Assembly: GCF_000336915.1 (NCBI RefSeq)
Contig: NZ_AOMD01000002.1
Span: 7,413-71,412, forward strand
Direction: 5' to 3'
DNA from: Halococcus saccharolyticus DSM 5350
GTDB lineage: Archaea; Halobacteriota; Halobacteria; Halobacteriales; Halococcaceae
DNA length: 64,000 nt
Part shown: one piece after another, positions 1 through 8,421 of the stretch
Position numbering within the stretch: the first letter of the stretch is position 1
How the letters are laid out: the number at the start of each line of letters is the position of its first letter
Made by a program: the position numbers and the translations under genes
The notes under the pieces: generated by a model
What the model saw: only the letters and a program-made list of their open reading frames with translations
Database searches by the model: none
What the model was told of the DNA's origin: nothing

Positions 1-10
1 GCGCCATCAG

Positions 11-29
11 AGATGTGTATAAGAGACAG
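11..29 (+). other. Residual Tn5/Nextera mosaic-end adapter
   Basis: Bases 11-29 read AGATGTGTATAAGAGACAG, the exact 19-base hyperactive Tn5 mosaic end used in tagmentation libraries. It sits at the extreme left of the window, so bases 1-29 are best treated as library-derived sequence at a contig end rather than chromosome. The first ten bases do not match either standard Nextera overhang exactly. Confidence 0.95.
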
Positions 30-51
30 AGATGGCGGTGAGAACGCATGA
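30..51 (+). CDS. C-terminal tail of an upstream gene (partial)
   Basis: Between the adapter and the symporter start, one frame reads Asp-Gly-Gly-Glu-Asn-Ala followed by TGA at 49-51. That stop overlaps the ATG at 48 in the ATGA pattern common for translationally coupled genes. In many prokaryotes a DUF4212-type small membrane subunit precedes symporters of this kind, so this may be its last six residues. The identity is inference because the rest is cut off. Confidence 0.3.
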
Positions 52-1754
52 GCATGGATGTTCTGTTGCAAGTCGTGCCCGAGGGACTCAATATCGGCTT
101 CAAGCTCATCCCGGCGCTCACGACTATCGGGATGTTGGTCGCGTTCCTCGCAGTCGGCTTTTTCTTCCGCGTGGCCGATACGGACAATCTCTGGGTCGCC
201 GGTCGGTCGATCGGAAACATCGAGAACGGGATGGCGATCGGTGCCAACTGGATGTCGGCGGCGTCGTATCTCGGCGTCGCAGCGACCATCGCCACGCTCG
301 GGTACTTCGGCCTGGCGTATCTCGTCGGCTGGACGGCGGGCTATTTCATCCTCCTCATCTTCCTTGCCTCGCAGTTCCGTCGGTTCGGTAAGTACACGGC
401 ACCGGATTTCGTCGCGGACCGGTTTTACTCCGACACTGGCCGTGCCATCGCGGCGGTGACGACGTTGTTCATCGCGTACGTGTACGCCGTCAGTCAGGGA
501 CGCGGCATGGGGCTGATGTCAATGTATCTCTTCGGGACGAGCTACACCCAGGGAGTGATCCTCCTCATGGGCGTCACCATCGGTTACGTTGCCCTCTCGG
601 GAATGTTAGGAACGACCAAGAACATGGCGCTGCAGTACGTGATCCTCATCATCGCCTTCCTCGGTGGACTGTACGCTGTCGGCTGGACGCAGGGCTACTC
701 GACGGTGCTGCCGTATCTCGAGTTCGGTGACGAAGCGACACTCGTCGCCGAAGAGATCGCGCGCGAATTCACGGCTCCCTTCGCCAACGCCGGCTACTAC
801 GAATGGGTGGCGCTGTGTTTCACCCTGATCGTCGGTACCTGTGGGCTACCACACGTGCTGGTGCGTTTCTACACGGTCGACAACGAGCGGACGGCTCGGT
901 GGTCCTGCGTCTGGGGGCTGTTTTTCATCTGCCTGCTGTACTGGGGTACCGCTGCATACGCCGCATTCGGCACGCTGCTGTTCGACCAGAGCCAAGCGCT
1001 GTCGTTCCCCTTCACGTCGGACCAGGGTGATGTCGTGGTCGTTCTCACGGCACAGCTCGCCAACCTCCCCGAATGGCTCGTCGGTCTCGTCGCCGCCGGG
1101 GCGGTCTCAGCGGCGTTGGCGACGGTTGCAGGGCTGTTCATCTCCGGCTCGTCGGCTGCCGCACACGACATCTACACGAACCTCTACAAACCCGAGGCAT
1201 CCCAGCGCGAGCAGCTCATCGTGGGCCGGTTGACGATACTCGGACTCGGGATTTTGGTAGCGGCGACAGCGATTGCCGACATCGGGGTCATTGCCTCTCT
1301 CGTCGCTGTGGCGTTCGCGATCGCTGGTGTCGTGATGTTTCCCGTGTTCTTCCTCGGTCTTTGGTGGGAGCGCACCACTCGAGAGGGCGCTCTCGCCGGG
1401 ATGCTCGTCGGACTGACGATCTCCATCGTGACCATCATCAACGACTACGCTGCACAGGTGATCGGCGGTGAGGGCCCGCTTGTACCAGCGCTCAATGCGG
1501 TGCTGCCGGCGACATCGACGGCGCTCATCGGTGTCCCGGTCGTGATGGCCGTCATCATCGCGATCTCACTGGTCACTGACGATCCACCAGAAGAGGTCAA
1601 ACGTCTGGTTCGGCAGTGTCACAGCCCCGAACCAATGAGTCGGATGGAAAGTGCCGAAGAGGTTGCCACCGACGGTGGTGAGCCATCCACGGAATCGCGA
1701 GCCACGTCAGCACGAGGCGCTCCAGATGAGGGGGACGATGGCCGTTCTCGTTGA
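48..1754 (+). CDS. Sodium:solute symporter family protein (acetate-permease-like)
   Basis: A 568-residue polytopic membrane protein of the sodium/solute symporter (SSS) fold, probably importing a small organic acid or similar solute with Na+. Visible features are about 13 hydrophobic segments, the early N-G-M-A-I-G-A-N-W-M-S-A-A-S segment near residues 60-75 typical of the ActP/VC_2705 branch, and a charged C-terminal tail from about residue 520. Start 48 is preceded by a purine-rich GGTGAG; ATG at 54 is an alternative. The substrate cannot be told from sequence. The adapter directly upstream means its operon partner is missing. Confidence 0.85.
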   Translation: MSMDVLLQVVPEGLNIGFKLIPALTTIGMLVAFLAVGFFFRVADTDNLWVAGRSIGNIENGMAIGANWMSAASYLGVAATIATLGYFGLAYLVGWTAGYFILLIFLASQFRRFGKYTAPDFVADRFYSDTGRAIAAVTTLFIAYVYAVSQGRGMGLMSMYLFGTSYTQGVILLMGVTIGYVALSGMLGTTKNMALQYVILIIAFLGGLYAVGWTQGYSTVLPYLEFGDEATLVAEEIAREFTAPFANAGYYEWVALCFTLIVGTCGLPHVLVRFYTVDNERTARWSCVWGLFFICLLYWGTAAYAAFGTLLFDQSQALSFPFTSDQGDVVVVLTAQLANLPEWLVGLVAAGAVSAALATVAGLFISGSSAAAHDIYTNLYKPEASQREQLIVGRLTILGLGILVAATAIADIGVIASLVAVAFAIAGVVMFPVFFLGLWWERTTREGALAGMLVGLTISIVTIINDYAAQVIGGEGPLVPALNAVLPATSTALIGVPVVMAVIIAISLVTDDPPEEVKRLVRQCHSPEPMSRMESAEEVATDGGEPSTESRATSARGAPDEGDDGRSR

Positions 1755-1879
1755 AAACGGTCGAAGCGTCGGGGCGCTTCGGTTCCCTGCAAGCAGCGAT
1801 GTCGGCACGAGCGGCCGTCACCGGTGGCACACTCCGTCGGCCTCGACGGGAGCGATTGCCGCGCTTGGAGGCCGATGAG

Positions 1880-2104
1880 ATGAGTTTCCGTGAAGCCGTC
1901 GGAGACCACATCAGCGAACACCGCTCCGGCATGCTCGTCGACCTGGTGTTCGCGTGCAGTTGGGTGACGATGGTCACCGTTCTGTTCAGGGTGCTCGATG
2001 GTCCAGAGTGGGCCTACTACCTGTGTATGCTCGCGGGTGTGATTGCCTACTACGGGTTTTTCGCGTCCGTTGCGATCGCACGAGAGAACGAGACGATCTC
2101 GTAA
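1880..2104 (+). CDS. Small two-helix membrane protein
   Basis: A 74-residue protein of unknown function. An N-terminal amphipathic stretch (MSFREAVGDHISEHRSG) is followed by two hydrophobic segments at about residues 18-35 and 42-60 and a short charged tail. The open frame extends back to 1751, but the ATG at 1880 has a GGAG ribosome-binding site nine bases upstream and removes an Arg-rich unstructured leader, so 1880 is chosen. It lies downstream of the symporter on the same strand. Confidence 0.6.
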   Translation: MSFREAVGDHISEHRSGMLVDLVFACSWVTMVTVLFRVLDGPEWAYYLCMLAGVIAYYGFFASVAIARENETIS

Positions 2105-2257
2105 GTGTCGGAATCCTTCGTCGATACGGCCGAGAAGATCTTTGCTACAGTTGATTAGATCTGGTGGCGAGGTGATTTTTCGACAAATCATCGATCCATG
2201 ATGTGAGAGTTCTGGAAGGGTTCCGCTGTCCATACACGAGAGTCACGATTGGAACAA

Positions 2258-2267
2258 GACTTATTTG
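2258..2267 (+). promoter_or_regulatory. TATA box of lipoprotein gene
   Basis: The AT-rich CTTATTTG core is centred about 27 bases before the GTG at 2291, the spacing of a haloarchaeal leaderless transcript. Confidence 0.55.
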
Positions 2268-2290
2268 CTAACGAGTGACAGTCACGGGGC

Positions 2291-3160
2291 GTGAACCGTT
2301 CGCAGGCCCTCCTCATCGCTGTCGCCGTGGTGGTCGTGCTCTCGGGCTGTAACGCTCTCACCGGCAGCGACACCGAAACGGACACACCAACCGTTACCCC
2401 GGCCGCCGTACCGACCGACGAGCCGACACCCACGCCGGTGCCAATGCTCGCGCCGGGACTCACACGGGCAGGCGTCGTGAGTGCGAGCGATCTGGCGGAC
2501 GCTCACGACACGAATCTCGCCGATGGATCGTTCAGATTGTATACGAACCAAAGTGTAAGATACGACAACGGAACGCTCCGGGTCCGGCTAAATCAAACAG
2601 CGCGAATAGCGAACGGTTCTGGCTCGTTTTACTCCGTCGGTGAGTACAAAGGGTTAATCACACAGCCGCCAGTGAACTTCCCAGAGCGGTTCAAAACGTG
2701 GTCGGACGGCGAACAGGTATTCACCGCGTCTATTCAGGAAAACAACACAAGCTACCGGCGAACCAGACAGAGTCGCGCCGACTACGACTTCCGAAGAAGT
2801 AGTCGATTTTTCACTCTGTTCAACGCACTCGAAACGCGTGTCGTCGGCCAGGAGACGCGAAACGACACGAAACTCTACATAGTCCGGGCGACGAACCTCA
2901 CAAACCCCGAATACCTCCCAGGCATCTATCCAGTAGGCGCTACCGAAAATCCACGAAACATCTCATTCCGGGCGCTCATCGACTCACAGGGCATCGTTCG
3001 GTCGCACTATCTCGCCTACACTACGACCGACATCCAGCGGGGCGTCAACACCACGAACCGCATCACTCAGTCGGTTCGCTACACCGATATCGGATCGACG
3101 ACCGTCGATCGACCTGATTGGTACGAGGCAGCGAACCGAACGATCACGGTGGCAGAATGA
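2291..3160 (+). CDS. Secreted lipoprotein of unknown function
   Basis: A 289-residue exported protein. The N-terminus has a hydrophobic helix ending in LSGC, a lipobox with Cys at about residue 20, then a Thr/Pro-rich linker (residues 27-52) typical of haloarchaeal cell-surface lipoproteins. The mature domain is rich in beta-type sequence with several N-x-T/S glycosylation sequons. It resembles the haloarchaeal DUF7537-type lipoproteins in layout, but that family assignment is tentative. The GTG start is supported by the TATA box at the leaderless distance. Confidence 0.7.
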   Translation: MNRSQALLIAVAVVVVLSGCNALTGSDTETDTPTVTPAAVPTDEPTPTPVPMLAPGLTRAGVVSASDLADAHDTNLADGSFRLYTNQSVRYDNGTLRVRLNQTARIANGSGSFYSVGEYKGLITQPPVNFPERFKTWSDGEQVFTASIQENNTSYRRTRQSRADYDFRRSSRFFTLFNALETRVVGQETRNDTKLYIVRATNLTNPEYLPGIYPVGATENPRNISFRALIDSQGIVRSHYLAYTTTDIQRGVNTTNRITQSVRYTDIGSTTVDRPDWYEAANRTITVAE

Positions 3161-3192
3161 TCGGTGGGGATTTCGAGCGAGTGAATCGGTGA

Positions 3193-4785
3193 CTATCCGC
3201 TGTCGTCACGGTCCTCGTTCGTCGAGACTCGTCCGAGCGGTGCGTTGCCGGAGGGGTTGCTCGTCGGGTGCGGATTTCGGCGCGCGGTGAGGCTCGCTTG
3301 CAGCCCGCGTCGGACCCGTTCGCGGAGTTCGGTGGCCTCGCTCGCGTCGAAATCCACCGCGCGTGCGCCCCGGTCGGTGACCGAGAGCGACCCGGCGGTA
3401 TCGATCGCGACCGTGGCGAGCGACCGCCACCGCTGGAACGGCGTCGCGGTCTGGATCACGGTTTGCACGCGGTAGGCGGGCACGACCGCGATCGAGCGCC
3501 GCCAGAACCCGTTGCGCGTCTGGACGTGTCTGCTACCCACGTCGTACCCGCGATGGAGCCATTTGTAGTGGCCGGCGACCGGCATGAGGACGATCGCCGC
3601 GAGCGGGGCGTACCAGTAGCGGAGGAGCGATACGTCGAGGAAGGTGTTCGCGATCCAGAGCACACCCGCGAGCAGGCCAAACGCGAGCGCGTACCGGACC
3701 GCGTAGCGCCGCCTGGCACGGCGTGGCGGACGAGTGAAGTCCGGCTCCTCGAAATCGAACCCCTCGATCGAGCGTGCGAGTTCGAGTACGCGAGCGCGAC
3801 CCGCGAGCGGGATCGCTGCCTCCGAACCGCCGGATGGCCCCTCGCCCGGCGTGTAGCCCGCAGTCTCGATCGCGAGCGACGCGTAGCCGACCTGGCGCAT
3901 CAGAACGTTCTCGCGCACGTCGATCTGCTGGATCTTCTCGATCGGGATCGAGCCGTCGTATCGGCTGAGCAGTCCGCGCTCGTACCGGAGTTCGTCACCG
4001 ATGCGGGTGAGACGGAAGTCGTAGTACCGTGCGGCGGTCACCGCGGCGGTGCCGACCCACGAGACGATCGCCAGCGCCGCCCCACGCGGCCCGACGGTGA
4101 ACGCGCCGGTCTCGGCGAGGAGATCGGGAATCGAGATCCCGACCGTGGGAACGGCGAAGAAGAGTACGGGCAGGAGCGCCCGGAGGTCGGGAGCCACCAA
4201 CCCCAACACCACGAGGTTCCGTGGTGAGAGTGCGAACAGCAACTCCTCCGGCTCGTCGTGGTGTCGAGGTTCGGCTGCGTTCTCGCCGGCTGGGGTCTTG
4301 GTAGTCCCGTCCTCGGTGCTTGCCTCCCCGCCGGTCTCGCCCCGTTCCTCGCGTGCGCCGCGCCGCAGGTCGCGCTGGAGGCGTTTCGCCTCGTCGTACC
4401 CCACGTACCGAAGGCTCGCTTCGGTCTCGCCACCACCGGCGGTCTCGACATCGACGACTGCGATCGAGAGGGCGCGCTGGACGATTCCTCGAGAGATATC
4501 GACGTTCTGGATCCGGCGGAGTGGGATCTCGCGCTCACGACGTGAGATTACACCCGAACCGATGTCGAACGTGTCCGCCGTCACCTCGTAGTCGAACCGA
4601 CGGTAGTAGACGAACTCGTACGCCACACCGACGAGCGCACCGAGGAGAACCGAACCGAAGATGAGGACTGGGCCCGTGAGCGGCGTGACCGATCCGACGA
4701 CGAGACTCCCACCGAATAACATCGAGCCAGTCTGTATGGCGCGTGAGACCGCCCGGAGCGGGAGCGAGAGCGGGTGGAGTTTCAC
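3193..4785 (-). CDS. PH domain-containing membrane protein (YdbT-like)
   Basis: A 530-residue membrane protein with repeated bacterial PH (DUF304) units. Pairs of hydrophobic helices precede each PH unit. Recurrent signatures are the IPLRRIQNVDI motif near residue 95 and its counterpart IPIEKIQQIDV near 275. It overlaps the shorter PH-domain gene upstream by four bases, the YdbS-YdbT arrangement known from Bacillus, where the pair affects envelope stress and bacteriocin resistance. A role at the haloarchaeal membrane is inferred. The C-terminal 35 residues are charged and disordered-looking. Confidence 0.8.
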   Translation of the reverse strand: MKLHPLSLPLRAVSRAIQTGSMLFGGSLVVGSVTPLTGPVLIFGSVLLGALVGVAYEFVYYRRFDYEVTADTFDIGSGVISRREREIPLRRIQNVDISRGIVQRALSIAVVDVETAGGGETEASLRYVGYDEAKRLQRDLRRGAREERGETGGEASTEDGTTKTPAGENAAEPRHHDEPEELLFALSPRNLVVLGLVAPDLRALLPVLFFAVPTVGISIPDLLAETGAFTVGPRGAALAIVSWVGTAAVTAARYYDFRLTRIGDELRYERGLLSRYDGSIPIEKIQQIDVRENVLMRQVGYASLAIETAGYTPGEGPSGGSEAAIPLAGRARVLELARSIEGFDFEEPDFTRPPRRARRRYAVRYALAFGLLAGVLWIANTFLDVSLLRYWYAPLAAIVLMPVAGHYKWLHRGYDVGSRHVQTRNGFWRRSIAVVPAYRVQTVIQTATPFQRWRSLATVAIDTAGSLSVTDRGARAVDFDASEATELRERVRRGLQASLTARRNPHPTSNPSGNAPLGRVSTNEDRDDSG

Positions 4786-5252
4786 ACCGCGTCCTCCGGC
4801 TCGCCGGGTTCGCTCTCGGTGGCGAGCCGACGGAGCTCGGCCTGGATCGTCTCGGCGCGTTCGGGCCGGAGCCCGGGAATCGTGACGTCAGCTCCCCGCG
4901 AGCCCGCGGTGTAGACGACCACGCTCGACAGGCCGGCGAGCCGTTCGATCGGTCCCCGTTGTGAATCTACGTGCTGGACCCGAACGAACGGGACGACCGA
5001 GTTCACACGGGTGAGAACCCCGCGTTCGAGCGTGACCGCGTCCGTCTCGATGTCGAATCCCCAGACCCGGTATCGCTGTAGCGTGTAGGCAACACCGACG
5101 ATGGCGAGGACGACAAAGACGACGGGACCGACCCAGACGCCGATCTCGAACCATCGTCGGTCGGCGAGCGCGACCGCCACAGCCACTACCAGCGCCGTGA
5201 AGAGCGAACCCCCGAGCCAGATGATCCGCACACGAGGATCGAGCCGTTCCAT
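4782..5252 (-). CDS. PH domain-containing membrane protein (YdbS-like)
   Basis: A 156-residue protein with two transmembrane helices near the N-terminus followed by one bacterial PH domain containing the VPFVRVQHVD motif, the same signature as in the longer partner downstream. The open frame allows an ATG at 5279, but that codon lies inside the TATA box. The ATG at 5252 sits 27 bases from the box centre and is therefore the start. Its 3' end overlaps the next gene by four bases, implying translational coupling and a two-protein complex. Confidence 0.8.
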   Translation of the reverse strand: MERLDPRVRIIWLGGSLFTALVVAVAVALADRRWFEIGVWVGPVVFVVLAIVGVAYTLQRYRVWGFDIETDAVTLERGVLTRVNSVVPFVRVQHVDSQRGPIERLAGLSSVVVYTAGSRGADVTIPGLRPERAETIQAELRRLATESEPGEPEDAV

Positions 5253-5273
5253 ACCGCGGGCTACCGTCCCACC

Positions 5274-5282
5274 CCACATAAA
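5274..5282 (-). promoter_or_regulatory. TATA box of PH-domain operon
   Basis: On the minus strand this reads TTTATGTGG, centred 27 bases before the ATG at 5252. It contains the spurious upstream ATG at 5279, which settles the start choice. Confidence 0.65.
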
Positions 5283-5355
5283 CCCATCCGCGTCAGGCGG
5301 TTAGGAGGATGGGTTGTGCCCGTTTGACAGTGGCGGACCGGTCGAGCGCACTCGA

Positions 5356-6177
5356 TCAGACGACGACGTACACGAGCGCGCCACCGAGCACCGCGAGGCT
5401 CCCGAGTCCGACACAGATGCCCCAGAACGCGACCCGTTCGACGACCCGCATCAGCGCATCGATCGTCAGATAGCCCACGATCGCACTCGTGGCGAGCGCG
5501 ATCGCCGCCATCGCCGGCGGGATTGCGGGGATGCCACTGTCGAGCAGCGGGAGCAGGCCGCCACCGATCGACGCCGGGATCGAGAGGAGGAAGGAAAGTT
5601 GGAACGACGACGGGCCGTCGTGGCCCCGGAGGAGCAGCGCGCTCGCGGTCGTTCCCGATCGTGAGATGCCGGGGAGGATCGCAAGTCCCTGAAGTCCGCC
5701 AACCAGCACTGCGTCCACGAGATCGGGTGTGTCCCGCCGGCCGCCCCGCCCCTCGACCCCCCGCTGGACGAGTCCAGTGACGATCAACAGCGCGCCGATC
5801 AGTGCGACGAACACGCCGCCGGCGAGTTCGCTCACGAACTGCTCCAGCAGCACCAACGACGGGATGCCGACGATCCCGGTCATGAACGTGGCAACCACGA
5901 GAAAGGTGAGCTCCGAGCGTTCGCGGTCGAACGCGCGCTCGGGTCGCCACGATGGAAGCGTACGAACGAGCGAGGCGACCTCGTCGCGATAGTACGCGAG
6001 CGCCGACAGCGCGGTCCCCGCGTGCAGGAACAGCGAGAGCTGGATCGCGACGCTCGGCTCGATGTTCGCAACGAGATTCAAAAAGAGCGTGATGTTTCCC
6101 TCGCTAGAGATGGGGAGCCACTCGAAGACCCCCTGGAGGATACCGATGACAACCGCCAGAACGACCGACTCCTGCAT
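5356..6177 (-). CDS. uppP: Undecaprenyl-diphosphatase-like (UppP/BacA family) phosphatase
   Basis: A 273-residue polytopic membrane phosphatase of the BacA/UppP family, which in bacteria recycles undecaprenyl diphosphate. In archaea the likely substrate is dolichyl diphosphate from N-glycosylation. Both family motifs are visible: QGVFE at 15-19 (the E/Q-x3-E motif) and PGISRSGTT in the middle of the protein. The bacterial SSTGH histidine is replaced in SSEGN at 24-28. The start at 6177 follows a TATA box at 6198-6208. The frame extends upstream to 6297 but that part is unlike a membrane protein. Confidence 0.85.
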   Translation of the reverse strand: MQESVVLAVVIGILQGVFEWLPISSEGNITLFLNLVANIEPSVAIQLSLFLHAGTALSALAYYRDEVASLVRTLPSWRPERAFDRERSELTFLVVATFMTGIVGIPSLVLLEQFVSELAGGVFVALIGALLIVTGLVQRGVEGRGGRRDTPDLVDAVLVGGLQGLAILPGISRSGTTASALLLRGHDGPSSFQLSFLLSIPASIGGGLLPLLDSGIPAIPPAMAAIALATSAIVGYLTIDALMRVVERVAFWGICVGLGSLAVLGGALVYVVV

Positions 6178-6197
6178 GCGAGAGGAGGGTCGCGCAC

Positions 6198-6208
6198 CGG
6201 ATAAAGGC
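6198..6208 (-). promoter_or_regulatory. TATA box of uppP-like gene
   Basis: On the minus strand this reads GCCTTTATCCG, about 27 bases before the ATG at 6177, which indicates a leaderless transcript. Confidence 0.65.
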
Positions 6209-6335
6209 AGTTCGGTTGCGCGCTCGTTGGACGCCGCCTCGGCCCCAGCCTCGTTCGTCGTCGGCCGGGACGGCTGACACCACGAAAACCGACACATGTA
6301 TGTCGGGCTGTGTTGTAGCTTGTCAGAGAACGGAC

Positions 6336-7883
6336 GTGAGCGAGATCACCACCGAGCGCTTCGGCACGCTCGACGACACCGTTCTCGCCGACGACAGCGA
6401 CGCATTGACGTACGCGTGGACGGCCGCGTTGTTGACCGCCCTCCTTGCGGTCGTGGTGCCGGTGGTCGGACTCGCGAGCGATGCCCCGACACCCGTCCTC
6501 GTCGGGGCCGCCGCTGTCCTCTACGTCGCGACCATCCTCGCGGCCGGCGTGACGTTCGAGGGGGTTGCCGCATCGGTGTTCGTCCTCGGACTGTTCGACA
6601 TCGCAGTGACGGTGATCGACGGCCCGGGGATCGCCACTCTCGACCTCGTGGCGGTCGATGTGGTCGCGATCCCGCTGGGGTTCGTGCTCGTCTACGACTG
6701 GCTTACCGAGCGTCCCCAGCTCCGACCGACCGTTCGTGGCGTCGCAGTGGCGGCGTTCGCGGGCTTCGTGGGTTGGTCGTTTCTCGCCACGTTCTTCGGC
6801 AGCGGCCCTTCGGAGCTGGCCGCTGGATTGTTCGCGATCGAACAGCTCCGGTATTTCGTGGTGTTCGTCGTGGCCGCCCTGATCGTCCGCCGGACGAACC
6901 CGTGGTGTGCGATCTACCCGTTCGTGATCGCCGCGCTCGGCAACCTTCTCGTCTCGCTCGCCCAGATCGCGAACGGTGGTCGGCTCGGCTTCCCATTGCT
7001 CGGCGAGCCACCCGACCGATATCTCGGTGCGTTCACGCTCGGCGCGGTCGAGATCCCGACCGGCTTCTACGCCGGAGGATTTGTCGGCCACGGTCGGGAG
7101 TTGGCGATGGTGCTCTTTCTGTTCGTTCCGCTGGTGATCGCGGTCGCGCTGCGGCGGTCGTGGGGCGAACTCGGGCTGGCGGGCGTCGCGGTCGCCGCGT
7201 CAGTGTTTTCGATCCGGGTGGCCGACACCGACGCCGGCTGGGCGACGCTGCTGCTGCTCGGTGCGGTGTTCGGCACCTACCTGCTCGGGGTGGCGTTCGT
7301 CCGGATTCGACGACGCTACTCGGCGCTCGCGCTAGTGCCGGCGGCGGCCACCGTCGTTGGGTTCGTGTACGTCCTCGTTCGCGGTGTTCTGGCCATTCTC
7401 GCGTCGAGTGCGGGCGACGGTAACATACTGGTGTTCGAGACAGACACGCTCGCCGTGCGGATCGACCAGTACGTCGCGGCGGTCGGGATCGCACTCGACC
7501 AGCCGCTGTTCGGACTCGGCGGAGAGAACTTTGTACTCGTCTCGGAGCGCTACGTCGGTCAGGCGGACCTCGGCATCCACAACACCCTCCTCGCGAACCT
7601 CGCTGCAACCGGGTTCGTTGGGTTCGGGCTCTACCTACTCGCCATCGCAGCAGTGTTCTGGGTCGCGCTTCGCCTCATGCTCGACACAAGCGGTGACGAA
7701 CGCGTTCTCTGGGTCGCAGTGGCTTGTGCAATGTGTGCCTATCACGCCTACTCGTCGTGGATGTGGTCGTACCCCTGGACCGTCGGCAACAGTGCGTTCT
7801 GGCTGCTCGCCGGGATCGTAGTCGGCGGTGCGGCGTCGCGGTGGAACGATACGGTACGGCCGATCAGCGGTCGCATCGTTTAG
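6336..7883 (+). CDS. O-antigen ligase/polymerase-like membrane protein
   Basis: A protein of about 515 residues with roughly a dozen transmembrane segments. Near the C-terminus a large extracytoplasmic loop carries GLGGENF followed by IHNTLLANLAATG, the His-containing pattern of the Wzy_C/O-antigen ligase superfamily, which transfers or polymerises lipid-linked glycans. Divergent transcription with the UppP-like gene, another lipid-carrier enzyme, fits a role in surface glycan assembly. The start is uncertain: GTG at 6336 gives a typical haloarchaeal N-terminus (MSEITTERFG), while ATG at 6300 would add a Cys-rich stretch. No clear TATA box favours either. Confidence 0.7.
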   Translation: MSEITTERFGTLDDTVLADDSDALTYAWTAALLTALLAVVVPVVGLASDAPTPVLVGAAAVLYVATILAAGVTFEGVAASVFVLGLFDIAVTVIDGPGIATLDLVAVDVVAIPLGFVLVYDWLTERPQLRPTVRGVAVAAFAGFVGWSFLATFFGSGPSELAAGLFAIEQLRYFVVFVVAALIVRRTNPWCAIYPFVIAALGNLLVSLAQIANGGRLGFPLLGEPPDRYLGAFTLGAVEIPTGFYAGGFVGHGRELAMVLFLFVPLVIAVALRRSWGELGLAGVAVAASVFSIRVADTDAGWATLLLLGAVFGTYLLGVAFVRIRRRYSALALVPAAATVVGFVYVLVRGVLAILASSAGDGNILVFETDTLAVRIDQYVAAVGIALDQPLFGLGGENFVLVSERYVGQADLGIHNTLLANLAATGFVGFGLYLLAIAAVFWVALRLMLDTSGDERVLWVAVACAMCAYHAYSSWMWSYPWTVGNSAFWLLAGIVVGGAASRWNDTVRPISGRIV

Positions 7884-7909
7884 GAGCTACGATGTCGTGA
7901 TCGCGGTAT

Positions 7910-8336
7910 ATGCGACGTCTATCTCGTCGGCGCGGGCCAGTCGCCGTTCGAGTCGTTTCCCGACGAAACGTACCGCTCGCTGTTCGCGACCGCCGACGAC
8001 CGTGCGCCCGACAGCGTCGACGGCGAGTTCGAGCCGAATCGGATCGACAAGGCGTTCCTCGGCACGCTCGGCGTCGGTGACCGCCAGATCGGTCTCAGCG
8101 CGCCAGCCGTGACCGAACACGTCGGTCTCCACGGTATCCCGACCACCCACGTCGAGAACGCGTACGCGGCGGGTGGGTACGCCGACCGGTCGGCCGTCAC
8201 CGCAGTCAGGTCCGGACGGGACGACGCCGACCCCGAAGCGGTGGCGGTCGGCGACGAAGTTCGAGCTGCCGTGCGCCGGATCTACGAGCAGGAGGGTGTG
8301 GTACGCTACGGGTCGAAGTCCGTTCCCATCGAGTGA
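7910..8336 (+). pseudogene. Degraded thiolase (acetyl-CoA acetyltransferase-like)
   Basis: From 7914 one frame encodes VYLVGAGQSPF, then AFLGTLGVG and SAPAVTEHVGLHGIPTT, a clear thiolase N-terminus, ending at TGA 8334-8336. Three lesions are visible. The ATG at 7910 is out of frame by two missing bases before the GAC codon. The catalytic cysteine of the VENACAAGG motif is Tyr (VENAYAAGG). The frame jumps from that active site to an unrelated-looking short C-terminus, giving about 140 codons instead of about 385. It sits between the O-antigen-ligase-like gene and the CoA ligase. It is confidently non-functional as a thiolase. Confidence 0.8.
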
Positions 8337-8390
8337 AGATCGGGGACGGAAACCGGATCGTGGGTGGCTCTGACACTCAGTCAGAACGAT

Positions 8391-8397
8391 TTTATAA
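8391..8397 (+). promoter_or_regulatory. TATA box of CoA ligase gene
   Basis: TTTATAA is centred about 28 bases before the ATG at 8422, consistent with a leaderless transcript. Confidence 0.7.
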
Positions 8398-8421
8398 CCA
8401 TCGAAGCAACGGTTGAACGTC

